In this document: positions 20,401 through 29,422 of the stretch, piece after piece
Numbering within the stretch: position 1 is the first letter of the stretch
Layout: every line of letters begins with the position of its first letter
Source: Rhodopseudomonas palustris
GTDB lineage: Bacteria; Pseudomonadota; Alphaproteobacteria; Rhizobiales; Xanthobacteraceae
Reading direction: 5' to 3'
NCBI RefSeq assembly: GCF_003031265.1
Contig: NZ_CP019966.1
Location: 4,216,001-4,280,000 of the forward strand
Length of the DNA stretch: 64,000 bases
Position numbers and translations under genes: made by a program
Notes under the pieces: model-generated
What the model saw: the letters and a program-made list of their open reading frames with translations, nothing else
Told to the model about the DNA's origin: nothing
Databases searched by the model: none

Positions 20401-23307
20401 ATGCCGCATCGCCGACCGATCGACGCCGCCAACGACTTCGTGCGTCGGCATATCGGGCCCTCGCCGCAGGACATCGCGGCGATGCTGGCGACCGCCGGCG
20501 CCGGCAGCCTGGAGCAACTCGTCGCCGAGACGCTGCCTTATGCGATCCGGCATCGCGAGCCGCTGAAGCTCGGCGCGCCGCTGACCGAGAGTGAAGCGCT
20601 GGCGCATATGAGCGAACTCGCCGCGCAGAACCAAGTCTTCACCTCGCTGATCGGCCAAGGCTATTACGGCACGATCCTGCCGACCGTGATCCAGCGCAAT
20701 ATTCTGGAAAATCCGGCTTGGTACACGGCCTATACGCCGTATCAGCCCGAGATCAGCCAGGGCCGGCTGGAAGCGCTGTTCAACTTCCAGACTATGATCT
20801 GCGACCTCACCGGGCTCGACGTCGCCAACGCGTCGCTGCTCGACGAAGGCACCGCAGCGGCGGAAGCGATGGCGCTGGCCGAGCGCGCCGCAGCCAAGAA
20901 CGCCAAGGCATTCTTCGTCGATGCCGATACCCATCCGCAGACCATCGCGGTGCTACGCACCCGCGCCGAGCCGCTCGGCTGGCGCATCATCGTCGGCAAT
21001 CCGGAGACCGAGCTGGAAAGCGCCGACGTGTTCGGCGCTCTGCTGCAATATCCCGGATCGTCGGGCGCCTTGCGCGATCCGCGCGCGGTGATCGCGGCAC
21101 TACGCAAGAAAGGCGCGCTGGCCGTGGTCTCCGCTGACCTGCTCGCGCTGACGCTGATCACCCCGCCCGGAGAACTCGGCGCCGATATCGCGATCGGCTC
21201 GGCGCAGCGCTTTGGCGTGCCGATGGGGTATGGCGGGCCGCACGCCGCGTTCATGGCGGTGCGCGACAGCCTGAAGCGCAGCCTGCCCGGCCGCATCGTC
21301 GGGCTGTCGATCGACAGCCATGGCCAGCCGGCCTATCGGCTGGCGCTGCAAACCCGCGAGCAGCACATCCGCCGCGAAAAGGCGACCTCCAACATCTGCA
21401 CCGCGCAGGTGCTGCTGGCTGTGATCAATGCGATGTACGCGGTGTATCACGGCCCCGACGGCCTCGCCGCGATCGCGCGCCGCGTCCACCGGCGCACGGC
21501 CGTGCTGGCGGCCGGCCTGCAGCAGCTCGGCCTGACGCCGACCCACGGCACCTACTTCGACACGCTGACGATCGAAGTCGGCGATCGCCGCGACGCCATC
21601 GTGGCGCGCGCGGAGGCCGAAAAGATCAACCTGCGGATCAATGCGTCTTCGCTCGGCATCTCGCTCGACGAGACCACCACGCCGGCGATCGTCGAAGCGC
21701 TGTGGCGCGCCTTCGGTGGATCGCTCGACTACGCCACTGTGGAACGCGACGCCGGCGACGCGCTCAGCACCGCGCTGCCGGCGGCGCTGAAGCGGACCAG
21801 CGATTACCTGACCCAGCCGGCATTCCAGGACTATCGTTCGGAAACCGAACTGCTACGCTATATGCGCAAGCTGTCCGACCGCGATCTGGCGCTCGACCGC
21901 GCGATGATTCCGCTCGGCTCCTGCACCATGAAGCTGAACGCCACCACCGAAATGATGCCGCTGACCTGGCCCGAATTCGGCAGCCTGCATCCGTTCGTGC
22001 CGAAGGCGCAGGCCGCCGGCTATCACGTGCTGTTCGCCAGGCTGGAAACCTGGCTCGCCGAGATCACCGGCTATGATGCGGTGTCGCTGCAGCCGAATTC
22101 CGGCGCGCAGGGCGAATATGCCGGCCTGCTGGCGATCCGCGGCTATCATCTGTCGCGCGGCGAGCCGCACCGCAAAGTCTGCCTGATCCCGTCGTCGGCG
22201 CACGGCACCAACCCGGCCTCCGCCGCGATGGCCGGCATGGACGTGGTGGTGGTCGGCTGCGACGCCCATGGCGACGTCGACGTCGATGACCTGCGCGCCA
22301 AGGCCGAGGCGCATTCGGCGAATCTCGCCGCGGTGATGATCACCTATCCGTCGACCCACGGCGTGTTCGAAGAGCACATCCGCGACATCTGCGACATCGT
22401 CCACGCCCATGGCGGTCAGGTTTATCTGGACGGCGCCAATTTGAACGCGCAGGTCGGCCTCGCCCGCCCCGGCGATTACGGCGCCGACGTCAGCCATCTC
22501 AATCTGCACAAGACCTTCTGCATCCCGCATGGCGGCGGCGGTCCGGGCATGGGCCCGATCGGCGTGCGCGCGCATCTGGCGCCGTTCCTGCCGGGCCATC
22601 CGGCCGAAGGCGAACCGCTGAACGGCGGCCTGCATGGCGGCGGTACGGTGTCGGCGGCGCCGTGGGGCTCCGCCTCGATCCTGACGATCTCCTACATCTA
22701 CATCCTGATGATGGGGGCGGCCGGCCTGAAGCGGGCCACCGAGATCGCGATCCTCAACGCCAATTACATTGCGGCGCGGCTGCAGCCGCATTTCCCGGTG
22801 CTGTATCGCAACGCCCGCGGCCGGGTCGCGCACGAGTGCATCGTCGATCCGCGTGCGCTGAAGACCACCACCGGCGTCACCGTCGACGACATCGCCAAGC
22901 GGCTGATCGACTACGGCTTCCACGCCCCGACCATGAGCTTCCCGGTGCCCGGCACGCTGATGATCGAGCCGACCGAGTCGGAATCGAAGGCCGAGATCGA
23001 CCGGTTCTGCGACGCCATGATCGCGATCCGCCGCGAGATCGCGCAGGTCGAGGACGGCCGCTACAAGATCGAACAGTCACCGCTGCGCCACGCGCCGCAC
23101 ACCGCGCACGACGTCACCAGCGCCGAGTGGACCCGGCCCTATCCGCGCACCGAAGGCTGCTTCCCGGCGCCGAACTCGCGCACCGACAAATATTGGAGCC
23201 CGGTCGGCCGCGTCGACAACGTCTACGGCGACCGCAACCTGATCTGCTCGTGCCCGCCGGTCGAGGACTACGCACTGGCGGCGGACTACGCGCGGGCCGC
23301 GGAGTAG
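20401..23307 (+). CDS. gcvP: Glycine dehydrogenase (decarboxylating), P protein
   Basis: 968 residues, the fused single-chain form. PLP enzyme that decarboxylates glycine and loads the H protein. N-terminal half: [17 protein letters not shown] and [39 protein letters not shown]-terminal half: [36 protein letters not shown], and the PLP lysine in [22 protein letters not shown] (codon near 22510). GAGGACC lies before the ATG. It is separated from gcvH by 182 bases containing a palindromic repeat. Confidence 0.97.
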   Translation: MPHRRPIDAANDFVRRHIGPSPQDIAAMLATAGAGSLEQLVAETLPYAIRHREPLKLGAPLTESEALAHMSELAAQNQVFTSLIGQGYYGTILPTVIQRNILENPAWYTAYTPYQPEISQGRLEALFNFQTMICDLTGLDVANASLLDEGTAAAEAMALAERAAAKNAKAFFVDADTHPQTIAVLRTRAEPLGWRIIVGNPETELESADVFGALLQYPGSSGALRDPRAVIAALRKKGALAVVSADLLALTLITPPGELGADIAIGSAQRFGVPMGYGGPHAAFMAVRDSLKRSLPGRIVGLSIDSHGQPAYRLALQTREQHIRREKATSNICTAQVLLAVINAMYAVYHGPDGLAAIARRVHRRTAVLAAGLQQLGLTPTHGTYFDTLTIEVGDRRDAIVARAEAEKINLRINASSLGISLDETTTPAIVEALWRAFGGSLDYATVERDAGDALSTALPAALKRTSDYLTQPAFQDYRSETELLRYMRKLSDRDLALDRAMIPLGSCTMKLNATTEMMPLTWPEFGSLHPFVPKAQAAGYHVLFARLETWLAEITGYDAVSLQPNSGAQGEYAGLLAIRGYHLSRGEPHRKVCLIPSSAHGTNPASAAMAGMDVVVVGCDAHGDVDVDDLRAKAEAHSANLAAVMITYPSTHGVFEEHIRDICDIVHAHGGQVYLDGANLNAQVGLARPGDYGADVSHLNLHKTFCIPHGGGGPGMGPIGVRAHLAPFLPGHPAEGEPLNGGLHGGGTVSAAPWGSASILTISYIYILMMGAAGLKRATEIAILNANYIAARLQPHFPVLYRNARGRVAHECIVDPRALKTTTGVTVDDIAKRLIDYGFHAPTMSFPVPGTLMIEPTESESKAEIDRFCDAMIAIRREIAQVEDGRYKIEQSPLRHAPHTAHDVTSAEWTRPYPRTEGCFPAPNSRTDKYWSPVGRVDNVYGDRNLICSCPPVEDYALAADYARAAE

Positions 23308-23381
23308 CTGCCGCCGCTGGCTCGCCGGCATTGAGAGGCCGGCAGCCTCGGCCCGAGGCAGCCTCGGCCACGAAGAACAAC

Positions 23382-23413
23382 GTCATCGCCGGGCTCGACC
23401 CGGCGATCCATCC
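23382..23413. repeat. Palindromic repeat, family C (short copy)
   Basis: GTCATCGCCGGG, CTCGA loop, CCCGGCGATCC. It matches one half of the longer copies at 38051-38135 and 45634-45721. Confidence 0.65.
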
Positions 23414-23674
23414 TTTTCGCAATTGCCTCGGTTGTGCGCGCTGCGCGCGATGATGCGTGGGCCTTCGACGCGCCGGAGCGGCTACGGCCGCGCAGGCGGG
23501 TTAGGGCCGCGCATGACGTCTGTTTGAGAACAGCGCTTCGACACAGCCTCTTCAGTCCCGAGCAGAGATCAAGCCGTTCCCCAAACGAATGCGGCGAGCG
23601 CCGCGGGATCCCCGGCAACAGGGGGTCGCAGCACTCGCCGTCTTAAAAAAGTCGGCTTCAGAAAAGATCGGCTC

Positions 23675-23701
23675 CAGGCCGGCATACCGCTCGCCGACCT
23701 G
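23675..23701 (-). terminator. Possible recA terminator hairpin
   Basis: CAGGCCGGC and GCCGACCTG form a stem with one mismatch and a 9-base loop, 38 bases after the recA stop. On the minus strand it is followed only by a weak T run (TCTTTTC), so termination is not certain. Confidence 0.35.
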
Positions 23702-23738
23702 AAATCATGCGACAGGCATCAGCCGGCCGCGAGCCATC

Positions 23739-24830
<1,092 letters not shown>

Positions 24831-24896
24831 CAACGTGCTCCTTATGGACGGATTCGCCAACTGGACAAACAGGCGCCGGGCTCAGCCGGCAAAATC

Positions 24897-24925
24897 AACG
24901 TACCCCATTTGTTCTCAGTTCGCAA
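24897..24925 (-). promoter_or_regulatory. Predicted recA promoter (-35/-10)
   Basis: On the minus strand TTGCGA (complement of 24920-24925) and TACGTT (complement of 24897-24902) are 17 bases apart. The -35 overlaps the LexA box, which explains repression. Spacing is ideal; the -10 is weak. Confidence 0.5.
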
Positions 24926-24932
24926 TATGTTC
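24918..24932 (-). promoter_or_regulatory. LexA (SOS) box of recA
   Basis: GTTC at 24918-24921 and GTTC at 24929-24932 with exactly 7 bases between, i.e. GAAC-N7-GAAC on the minus strand, the alphaproteobacterial LexA consensus. An extra GTTC lies at 24911-24914. Confidence 0.85.
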
Positions 24933-25318
24933 TTGTCGGAATCCGGAGCTTTCACGAGGACCAGCGGCACAATTTCGGAACTCGGTAGAAGCTGGAGTTG
25001 GAATGCAATCGCCCAATCCTGACGACGTGCGGTCGGGAGGCGAGCCAGGGCCGATTAGCCAGCAGAGCGAGTCCACGACGGCATCGAACAGAAACGCCAA
25101 GCTACAGTGTAGCTAAACTAACCAGGTCGGGACGGCCGCCTGCTAAGCAGCAAGTCGCGGGCGTTTTCTGCCGGCCGAATAACATCAGCAAGCGATTAGC
25201 TCGCGCTTGAAGCTTGGTCGAGCCTCCTATTCAAATCAGCTCGCGTCCCGCGGCGCGAACCGGCGTCCCGTGCCGCGCCTTCATCCTTTCTCAACCCGGC
25301 TTCGCCACAACTGACAGG
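24933..25318. other. Intergenic region upstream of recA and the zinc-ribbon gene
   Basis: Apart from the recA promoter and LexA box at its left, I see no gene, repeat or RNA. Open frames crossing it lack ribosome sites and family resemblance. Confidence 0.35.
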
Positions 25319-25576
25319 ATGGATAGCCTTCTTGCCACTCCGAAGATCCCGGACAAAGTGCGGGTGCTGTGCGGCCGCTGCCGCGTGACGTTCCGGGAGA
25401 AGATCAAGAACATGCGGGAGGGGTTTCAGACCCAGTGCCCGAACTGCAACCGGCTGATCACCTTCTCCAGCGACTCCGCCGATCTCGGAGTGCAGCGGGC
25501 GATGACCGAGGCGCGGCGGATCCGCAATGGCGGCACCGCGGCGGCGGTGTATGGCGGCGGCACTGAGCGGCTGTGA
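25319..25576 (+). CDS. Small zinc-ribbon protein
   Basis: 85 residues. Two CxxC knuckles: LCGRCRVTF near residue 18 and QCPNCNRLITF near residue 40, spaced like a zinc ribbon of the MJ0042/zinc-finger type. The remainder (DLGVQRAMTEARRIRNGG) is helical and basic. Function unknown; nucleic-acid or protein binding is plausible. The ATG at 25319 is preferred because the cysteine domain follows closely; upstream in-frame residues look like noise. It is alone between recA and a minus-strand small membrane protein. Confidence 0.7.
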   Translation: MDSLLATPKIPDKVRVLCGRCRVTFREKIKNMREGFQTQCPNCNRLITFSSDSADLGVQRAMTEARRIRNGGTAAAVYGGGTERL

Positions 25577-25593
25577 ACGCTGCGCCGGAAGGC

Positions 25594-25782
25594 TCAGCGC
25601 AGGTTCTGGATGCCCCACATCACCAGCAGCATCGCCGGCACGCAGACCGCGGCGTAGATCGCCCATTTGGTCAGGCCCGCGCCGGTGCCGCGCTTGAAGG
25701 CTTCGAGCAGCCGATAGGTCGCGACGATCCAGGGCAGGATGATTCCGACCGCGACGGCGTCGACCACGTACCAAAAACTCAT
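25594..25782 (-). CDS. Small membrane protein, unknown function
   Basis: 62 residues with two predicted transmembrane helices (YVVDAVAVGIILPWIVATYRLLEAF and WAIYAAVCVPAMLLVMWGI) joined by a basic loop (KRGTGAGLTK). Not recognised. The start at 25780-25782 is the only ATG that gives a hydrophobic N-terminus; the Shine-Dalgarno-like GGAAG lies too close to be convincing, so the start is tentative. Confidence 0.5.
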   Translation of the reverse strand: MSFWYVVDAVAVGIILPWIVATYRLLEAFKRGTGAGLTKWAIYAAVCVPAMLLVMWGIQNLR

Positions 25783-26075
25783 CTTCCATCGTCCCGTGCA
25801 ATGACCGCGCGCCAGCTTTACCGCAGCCGCCCCGCTCCACCATCCATTCCTTCGGCTGAGGGCAATCGGCCGCAGCGGCGGTATCGGCAGATCAGGGTTT
25901 TCCTGACAGCGCCGACCGCTCCCCCTGGAACTGGCGGACAGCATTTCGGATCGACAGGCATTTTCGCTCGTACTAGCCTGAGGGTGCCATCCGCTTCGAC
26001 AGGAGACGTGACTGACGGGCGCGCGCGCTGCGATGGCCGCCGCGTCCTATGGGAGCAAACGAACAGGAGAGCGTC

Positions 26076-26222
26076 TTGGATAAATTTCTCCGCGACGAAA
26101 ACCTGAAATTGTATCGCCGACTGCTGTCGGAGACGACCGACGAAGACCGCCGCCGGGTGCTGAAGCAATTGATCGCGCAGCTCACCCAGCATCATGCCCA
26201 TCATGGGCATGGCGGTTCGTAA
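26076..26222 (+). CDS. Short conserved helical protein (about 48 residues)
   Basis: Begins MDKFLRDENLKLYRRLLSE, continues TTDEDRRRVLKQLIAQL and ends in a His/Gly-rich tail (HHAHHGHGGS). I recall similar short proteins in Bradyrhizobium relatives, where the FLRDENLKLYRRLLSE core recurs. The TTG at 26076 is chosen because AGGAGAG precedes it at ideal spacing; an in-frame ATG at 26049 would add 9 residues but has no ribosome site. Function unknown; the His tail could bind metal. Confidence 0.6.
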   Translation: MDKFLRDENLKLYRRLLSETTDEDRRRVLKQLIAQLTQHHAHHGHGGS

Positions 26223-26611
26223 CGCCAACGGTATTTGATTTTACGCATAGGCAATGCCGAGCGGCCGCCGCTAGCCTGCGGCCGTCATTGCCGAGCTTTC
26301 TAGAGGTGGGGAGTTTCGACCGTGACCGGAGCCCCGAACACGGCCTCGTTCGGGGCTCCTTGTTTTTTGCGGGTACAGTTTTTGGTGGGTCAGTGACGGC
26401 GCTCGTCCCGTCGCAGCGCCAGACAGGTTGCCCCTCCCTATCGTCGCTCCTCTGATCATTGCGAGTGCCGCGCAGGTTCCGTTTCATTCGGAACCCGACA
26501 TGCTCTAGGCTCGCGCCGCGGGTGCGCAGGACAGCGCCCGCCTTGTATCAATCAGGCTCGTCATCGCCGCGTGCTGCTTGGGCACCGGCCCTTACCGACA
26601 AGGAGACAGGA
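26223..26611. other. Intergenic region with a terminator
   Basis: It contains the strong terminator at 26328-26368; otherwise no gene or repeat that I can support. Confidence 0.4.
26328..26368 (+). terminator. Rho-independent terminator
   Basis: GGAGCCCCGAAC (26328-26339) pairs perfectly with GTTCGGGGCTCC (26348-26359), followed by TTGTTTTTT. It lies about 105 bases after the short helical protein gene. That distance also leaves room for a small untranslated RNA ending here. Confidence 0.8.
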
Positions 26612-26998
26612 ATGCGCCGGCAGGCCATGGACAGATTTCGGATCGGCACGCTGATCGCGCTGACGGGCGCGGCGATCGCCCTGGCGGGCTGCGGCGAAGG
26701 CTCGCGCGGACCGCAAGGCGAAGCCGGTCCGCAAGGCCCCGCCGGCCCGGCGGGACCTGCCGGCCCTGCCGGCAAGGACGGCGCCTCGATCTCCAGCGTC
26801 CGCACCCTGACCTCGACCAGCTGCCCGGCCAACGGCTGCCCCACCGCCTGCGGTGCCGACGAGGCGCTGGTCTCGGCGCTGTGCGTCGGCAACGGCTCGG
26901 CGCGGTTCAGCGACAACATCACGATCGAGAACGGCATCATGACCGCGCGCTGCGGCGCCAGCTCGGTGCGCATCGAGGTGAGCTGCGCCCGCAAGTAA
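26612..26998 (+). CDS. Collagen-like lipoprotein
   Basis: 128 residues. Signal sequence with lipobox LAGC (IALTGAAIALAGCGEG), so it is lipid-anchored. Directly after the Cys comes a short collagen-like stretch of Gly-x-y triplets (GPQGEAGPQGPAGPAGPAG, then GKDG), followed by a 70-residue globular part with six cysteines (TSCPANGCPTACGADEA, ALCVGNG, ARCGASS, VSCARK). AAGGAGACAGGA precedes the ATG at 26612. Only about eight triplets, far fewer than in phage or Gram-positive collagen-like proteins. Function unknown; surface adhesion is possible. Confidence 0.8.
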   Translation: MRRQAMDRFRIGTLIALTGAAIALAGCGEGSRGPQGEAGPQGPAGPAGPAGPAGKDGASISSVRTLTSTSCPANGCPTACGADEALVSALCVGNGSARFSDNITIENGIMTARCGASSVRIEVSCARK

Positions 26999-27026
26999 TC
27001 GCGCGAGGGTTGAGCAAACCAGCACA

Positions 27027-27057
27027 GGCCGCCAGCGTCCGACGCTGGCGGCCTTTT
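27027..27057 (+). terminator. Rho-independent terminator after the lipoprotein gene
   Basis: GGCCGCCAGCGTC pairs with GACGCTGGCGGCC and runs into TTTT; 29 bases after the stop codon. Confidence 0.85.
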
Positions 27058-27255
27058 GCGTTCAGGATCAGCGGCTTGACGATTCGGTTGTGAACGCCCG
27101 CATCGATTACCGGCAGTATTAACCGGATTAAGCTTGCATGCGATTCAGTCGCAATTTAACGGTAAAATCATACGCTAATTGATCTAGATCAAGCGCATGG
27201 ACGGCCGCACCCGGCAAGTCGTTCTCCTAGAACTAAAGGCGGAACCGGCCTTCCA

Positions 27256-27432
27256 ATGTCGCATGTGCTCTATCAGTGTCCCCGGACCGGGATGAAGGTC
27301 CAGGCTTGGCTGCAGGAAGACCCCGGAAGCTCGGCACAGACCACGTTCGAGCTGGTGCATTGCCCGGCGTGCGCGCAGATGCATTTCGTCGATCGCCGCA
27401 CCGGCAGCCTGCTCGGCGACAAGAAGAAATAG
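27256..27432 (+). CDS. Small Cys-motif protein, unknown function
   Basis: 58 residues: MSHVLYQCPRTGMKVQAWL at the start and LVHCPACAQMHFVDRRTGSLLG near the end. One CPRTG and one CPAC motif suggest a half zinc-ribbon; similar short proteins with QCPRTG and CPAC recur in rhizobia in my recollection. A purine-rich but weak ribosome site (GGCGGAACC) lies 10 or more bases before the ATG. Standalone, just upstream and convergent to the Crp/Fnr gene. Confidence 0.6.
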   Translation: MSHVLYQCPRTGMKVQAWLQEDPGSSAQTTFELVHCPACAQMHFVDRRTGSLLGDKKK

Positions 27433-27502
27433 CCGGCGCCGCGACAGCGCGCCGGCCCCAGACGGACGAGGTCCGCCGCACTCCATCCATCAATTGCGAT
27501 AG

Positions 27503-28180
27503 CTATTCGGGCTTTCGGGCGGGCTCGACCGCGCGGGGCCGGTCCGGCAGCACCGCATTGCGCAAGGTGGGATGCACCTCGATCCGGCCGTTGTAGTCGA
27601 TGAAGCCGGCCTTGCGAAACTTGTTCATGAAGAAGCTGACGCGTGACCGGGTCGTCCCGATCATCTCCGCCAGCGTCTCCTGGCTGATCTCGATCGGCAC
27701 CGGCCGCGACGCCTCGGCCGGGTCCGCAAGCAGCAGCAGCAGCCGCGCCAGGCGCTTCTCGCTGTTGTTGAACAGCTGATCGATTAGATCGTCTTCGACC
27801 CGTGAATTGCGCGCCACCAGGTGCCGGGTGAACAGCTCGCACATCGCCGGCTCACGCTGCAGCGTCGCCATCATCGACGCGTTGGTGATGCTGGTGAGGG
27901 TACAGTCTTCCAGCGCAATCGCGGTCGCACGGCGGCGATGATCGAGCAGACCGCTTTCGCCGAAGAATTGTCCGGGCTGCAGGATGGCGACCACCGCGCC
28001 CTTGCCCTGCTCCGACATCACCGACAGCTTGATGCGGCCTTGCTGGATGTACATCACGCAGTCGGCGGCTTCGTCCTGCGTGAAAATGGTCTGGCCGGCG
28101 CGAAATTGCAGAACGGCGCGTCCCGTACCTGCACTGCGAAGAAAGACCTTTGGATCGAACGGCACCTCGCGCGACGTCAC
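27503..28180 (-). CDS. Crp/Fnr family transcriptional regulator
   Basis: 225 residues. N-terminal cyclic-nucleotide-binding fold (RAGQTIFTQDEAADCVMYIQQGRIKLSV, GQFFGESGLLDHRRRATAIALEDC) and C-terminal winged helix (SQETLAEMIGTTRSRVSFFMNKFRKAGFIDYNG). The Fnr iron-sulfur cysteine pattern at the N-terminus is absent, so oxygen sensing through a cluster is unlikely; the ligand is unknown. The GTG at 28178-28180 is chosen because AGGA lies 8 bases upstream and the family's typical length is reached; the frame is open 31 codons further. Confidence 0.9.
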   Translation of the reverse strand: MTSREVPFDPKVFLRSAGTGRAVLQFRAGQTIFTQDEAADCVMYIQQGRIKLSVMSEQGKGAVVAILQPGQFFGESGLLDHRRRATAIALEDCTLTSITNASMMATLQREPAMCELFTRHLVARNSRVEDDLIDQLFNNSEKRLARLLLLLADPAEASRPVPIEISQETLAEMIGTTRSRVSFFMNKFRKAGFIDYNGRIEVHPTLRNAVLPDRPRAVEPARKPE

Positions 28181-28340
28181 GTGATATCCTGCGAACGAAA
28201 ACGAATGAGTTAGTCGGATCCGGCCGCGCAACGAGTTGCGTACGCCGGGGTTCCGTCCGCGCATCATCCTCAAATCGCAGAAAAAATCTGTGCCGTTTTG
28301 ACCACCTGCCTATCGCCGCAGCAGTGGCCGTTAGACGAGC

Positions 28341-28607
28341 TTAATTGCTCTGGTGAGTCTTGCGCTTGGCCTTGGGCTGGGTCGCCTCGGCGCCGCGGAC
28401 GCCACCCCACGGATCGTTCGGCGCCTGCGCATCCGGAATCTTACGCAGCGATTCCTGGTAGGCCTTCTGCCGCACCGCGTCTTGGGCCTTCTCTTCCGGG
28501 GACTTGTGCTCGATCTCCGGCACCAGATTGACGTGCGGGCCCTCACCCTGCGCCAAAGCCGGCCCCGTCAGCAGGGCCAGGACGGCAACGCCGTGCAGAA
28601 TCTTCAT
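28341..28607 (-). CDS. Small secreted protein, unknown function
   Basis: 88 residues with a signal peptide (MKILHGVAVLALLTGPALA, cleavage before QGEG). The mature part is polar: EKAQDAVRQKAYQESLRKIPDAQ then NDPWGGVRG and a Lys-rich end. AAGGGAG precedes the ATG by about 7 bases. A DPWG-type motif occurs in several short rhizobial periplasmic proteins. It follows the 42-residue lipoprotein gene on the same strand, with 40 bases between. Confidence 0.7.
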   Translation of the reverse strand: MKILHGVAVLALLTGPALAQGEGPHVNLVPEIEHKSPEEKAQDAVRQKAYQESLRKIPDAQAPNDPWGGVRGAEATQPKAKRKTHQSN

Positions 28608-28647
28608 CGCAAACTCCCTTTCGCGCGAGCCGTGCCCGGCCGCAGCG

Positions 28648-28776
28648 CTACAGATGATCCGACCGGCAGGATTTCGGCGATTGCCAATCTTCCCAGATCG
28701 GACCGCATTTGGTGCAACCGTTCAGCACGATCGCCGTCACCACCAGGCCGACCACCAACGCAACTCGTCTGACCAT
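28648..28776 (-). CDS. Very small lipoprotein (42 residues)
   Basis: MVRRVALVVGLVVTAIVLNGC is a signal sequence with lipobox LNGC; the mature peptide is only 22 residues (CTKCGPIWEDWQ, then PKSCRSDHL). Three cysteines after processing plus two Trp. AAAGGGGAC lies 4-5 bases before the ATG, a strong ribosome site. Too short for usual gene callers. Probably co-transcribed with the secreted protein gene downstream. Confidence 0.65.
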   Translation of the reverse strand: MVRRVALVVGLVVTAIVLNGCTKCGPIWEDWQSPKSCRSDHL

Positions 28777-28904
28777 CGTGTCCCCTTTCGGATGCCGCCG
28801 AACTTAAGGGATCGACCGTGTCGTTTTCAAGCCGTCCCGAATCGGATGGGATGCTGCGAAACGCCGCGAAACATGCGGATAATCAACGAGTCAGGGAGAG
28901 ACGC

Positions 28905-29366
28905 ATGGCAGAGCAGCAGGCGGCGGAGTTCGGCCTTCAGGAGGCGCGGCAGATGCTGCAGGAGGCGTTCGCGCCCTGGGTGCTGGAGCTCGGCCTGTCG
29001 ATCGAAACCCTCGAGCTCGATCCGCCGTCCGGCGGCCCGGCTGACTGGCAGCCCGGCGCAACTTTGCGGATGGCGTTTTCCGAGCGGCTATGTCGCAGCG
29101 GCGGCGTGGTCTGCGGCCAGGCCCTGATGGCGCTGGCCGACACCGCGATGGTGTTTGCGGTCTGCGCCGGCAACCGCGGCTTCCGGCCGATGACCACGGT
29201 CGATCAGACCACCCATTTCCTGAAAGCCGTCGCCTCGACCGACGTCATCGCCGACGCCCGCCTGGTCAGGCTCGGCCGCACCATGAGCTTTGGACGGGTC
29301 ACGCTGCTCGGCGCCTCCGACGGCAAGCCGGTGGCGATGGTGTCGAGCGCATTTGCGATGCTGTGA
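28905..29366 (+). CDS. PaaI-type hotdog thioesterase family protein
   Basis: 153 residues, hotdog fold: CRSGGVVCGQALMALADTAMVFAV carries the G-x-x-x-A-L-x-D-x pattern of PaaI/4HBT-II thioesterases, and TTVDQTTHFLKAV and ARLVRLGRTMSFGRV complete the fold. Likely hydrolyses an acyl- or aryl-CoA; substrate unknown. The ATG at 28905 is preferred because AGGGAGAG precedes it; an in-frame ATG at 28818 lacks a ribosome site. Confidence 0.85.
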   Translation: MAEQQAAEFGLQEARQMLQEAFAPWVLELGLSIETLELDPPSGGPADWQPGATLRMAFSERLCRSGGVVCGQALMALADTAMVFAVCAGNRGFRPMTTVDQTTHFLKAVASTDVIADARLVRLGRTMSFGRVTLLGASDGKPVAMVSSAFAML

Positions 29367-29422
29367 GCGGCCCGGGCGGCGGCTTCACAGGCGCCGCGCC
29401 GACAGCCGTCCAGTTGCCGCGT

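Larger units (their letters stand above)
23308..23738. other. Convergent intergenic region gcvP / recA
   Basis: No gene seen. Bases 23382-23413 hold a short copy of palindromic repeat family C (CATCGCCGGG and CCCGGCGATC arms). Bases 23675-23701 form a hairpin that could end recA. The rest shows no structure I can support. Confidence 0.4.

Noticed and set aside
23301..23640. Possible gene or RNA after gcvP
   Set aside because: Only repeat arms and GC-rich open frames without ribosome sites; no tRNA-like cloverleaf.
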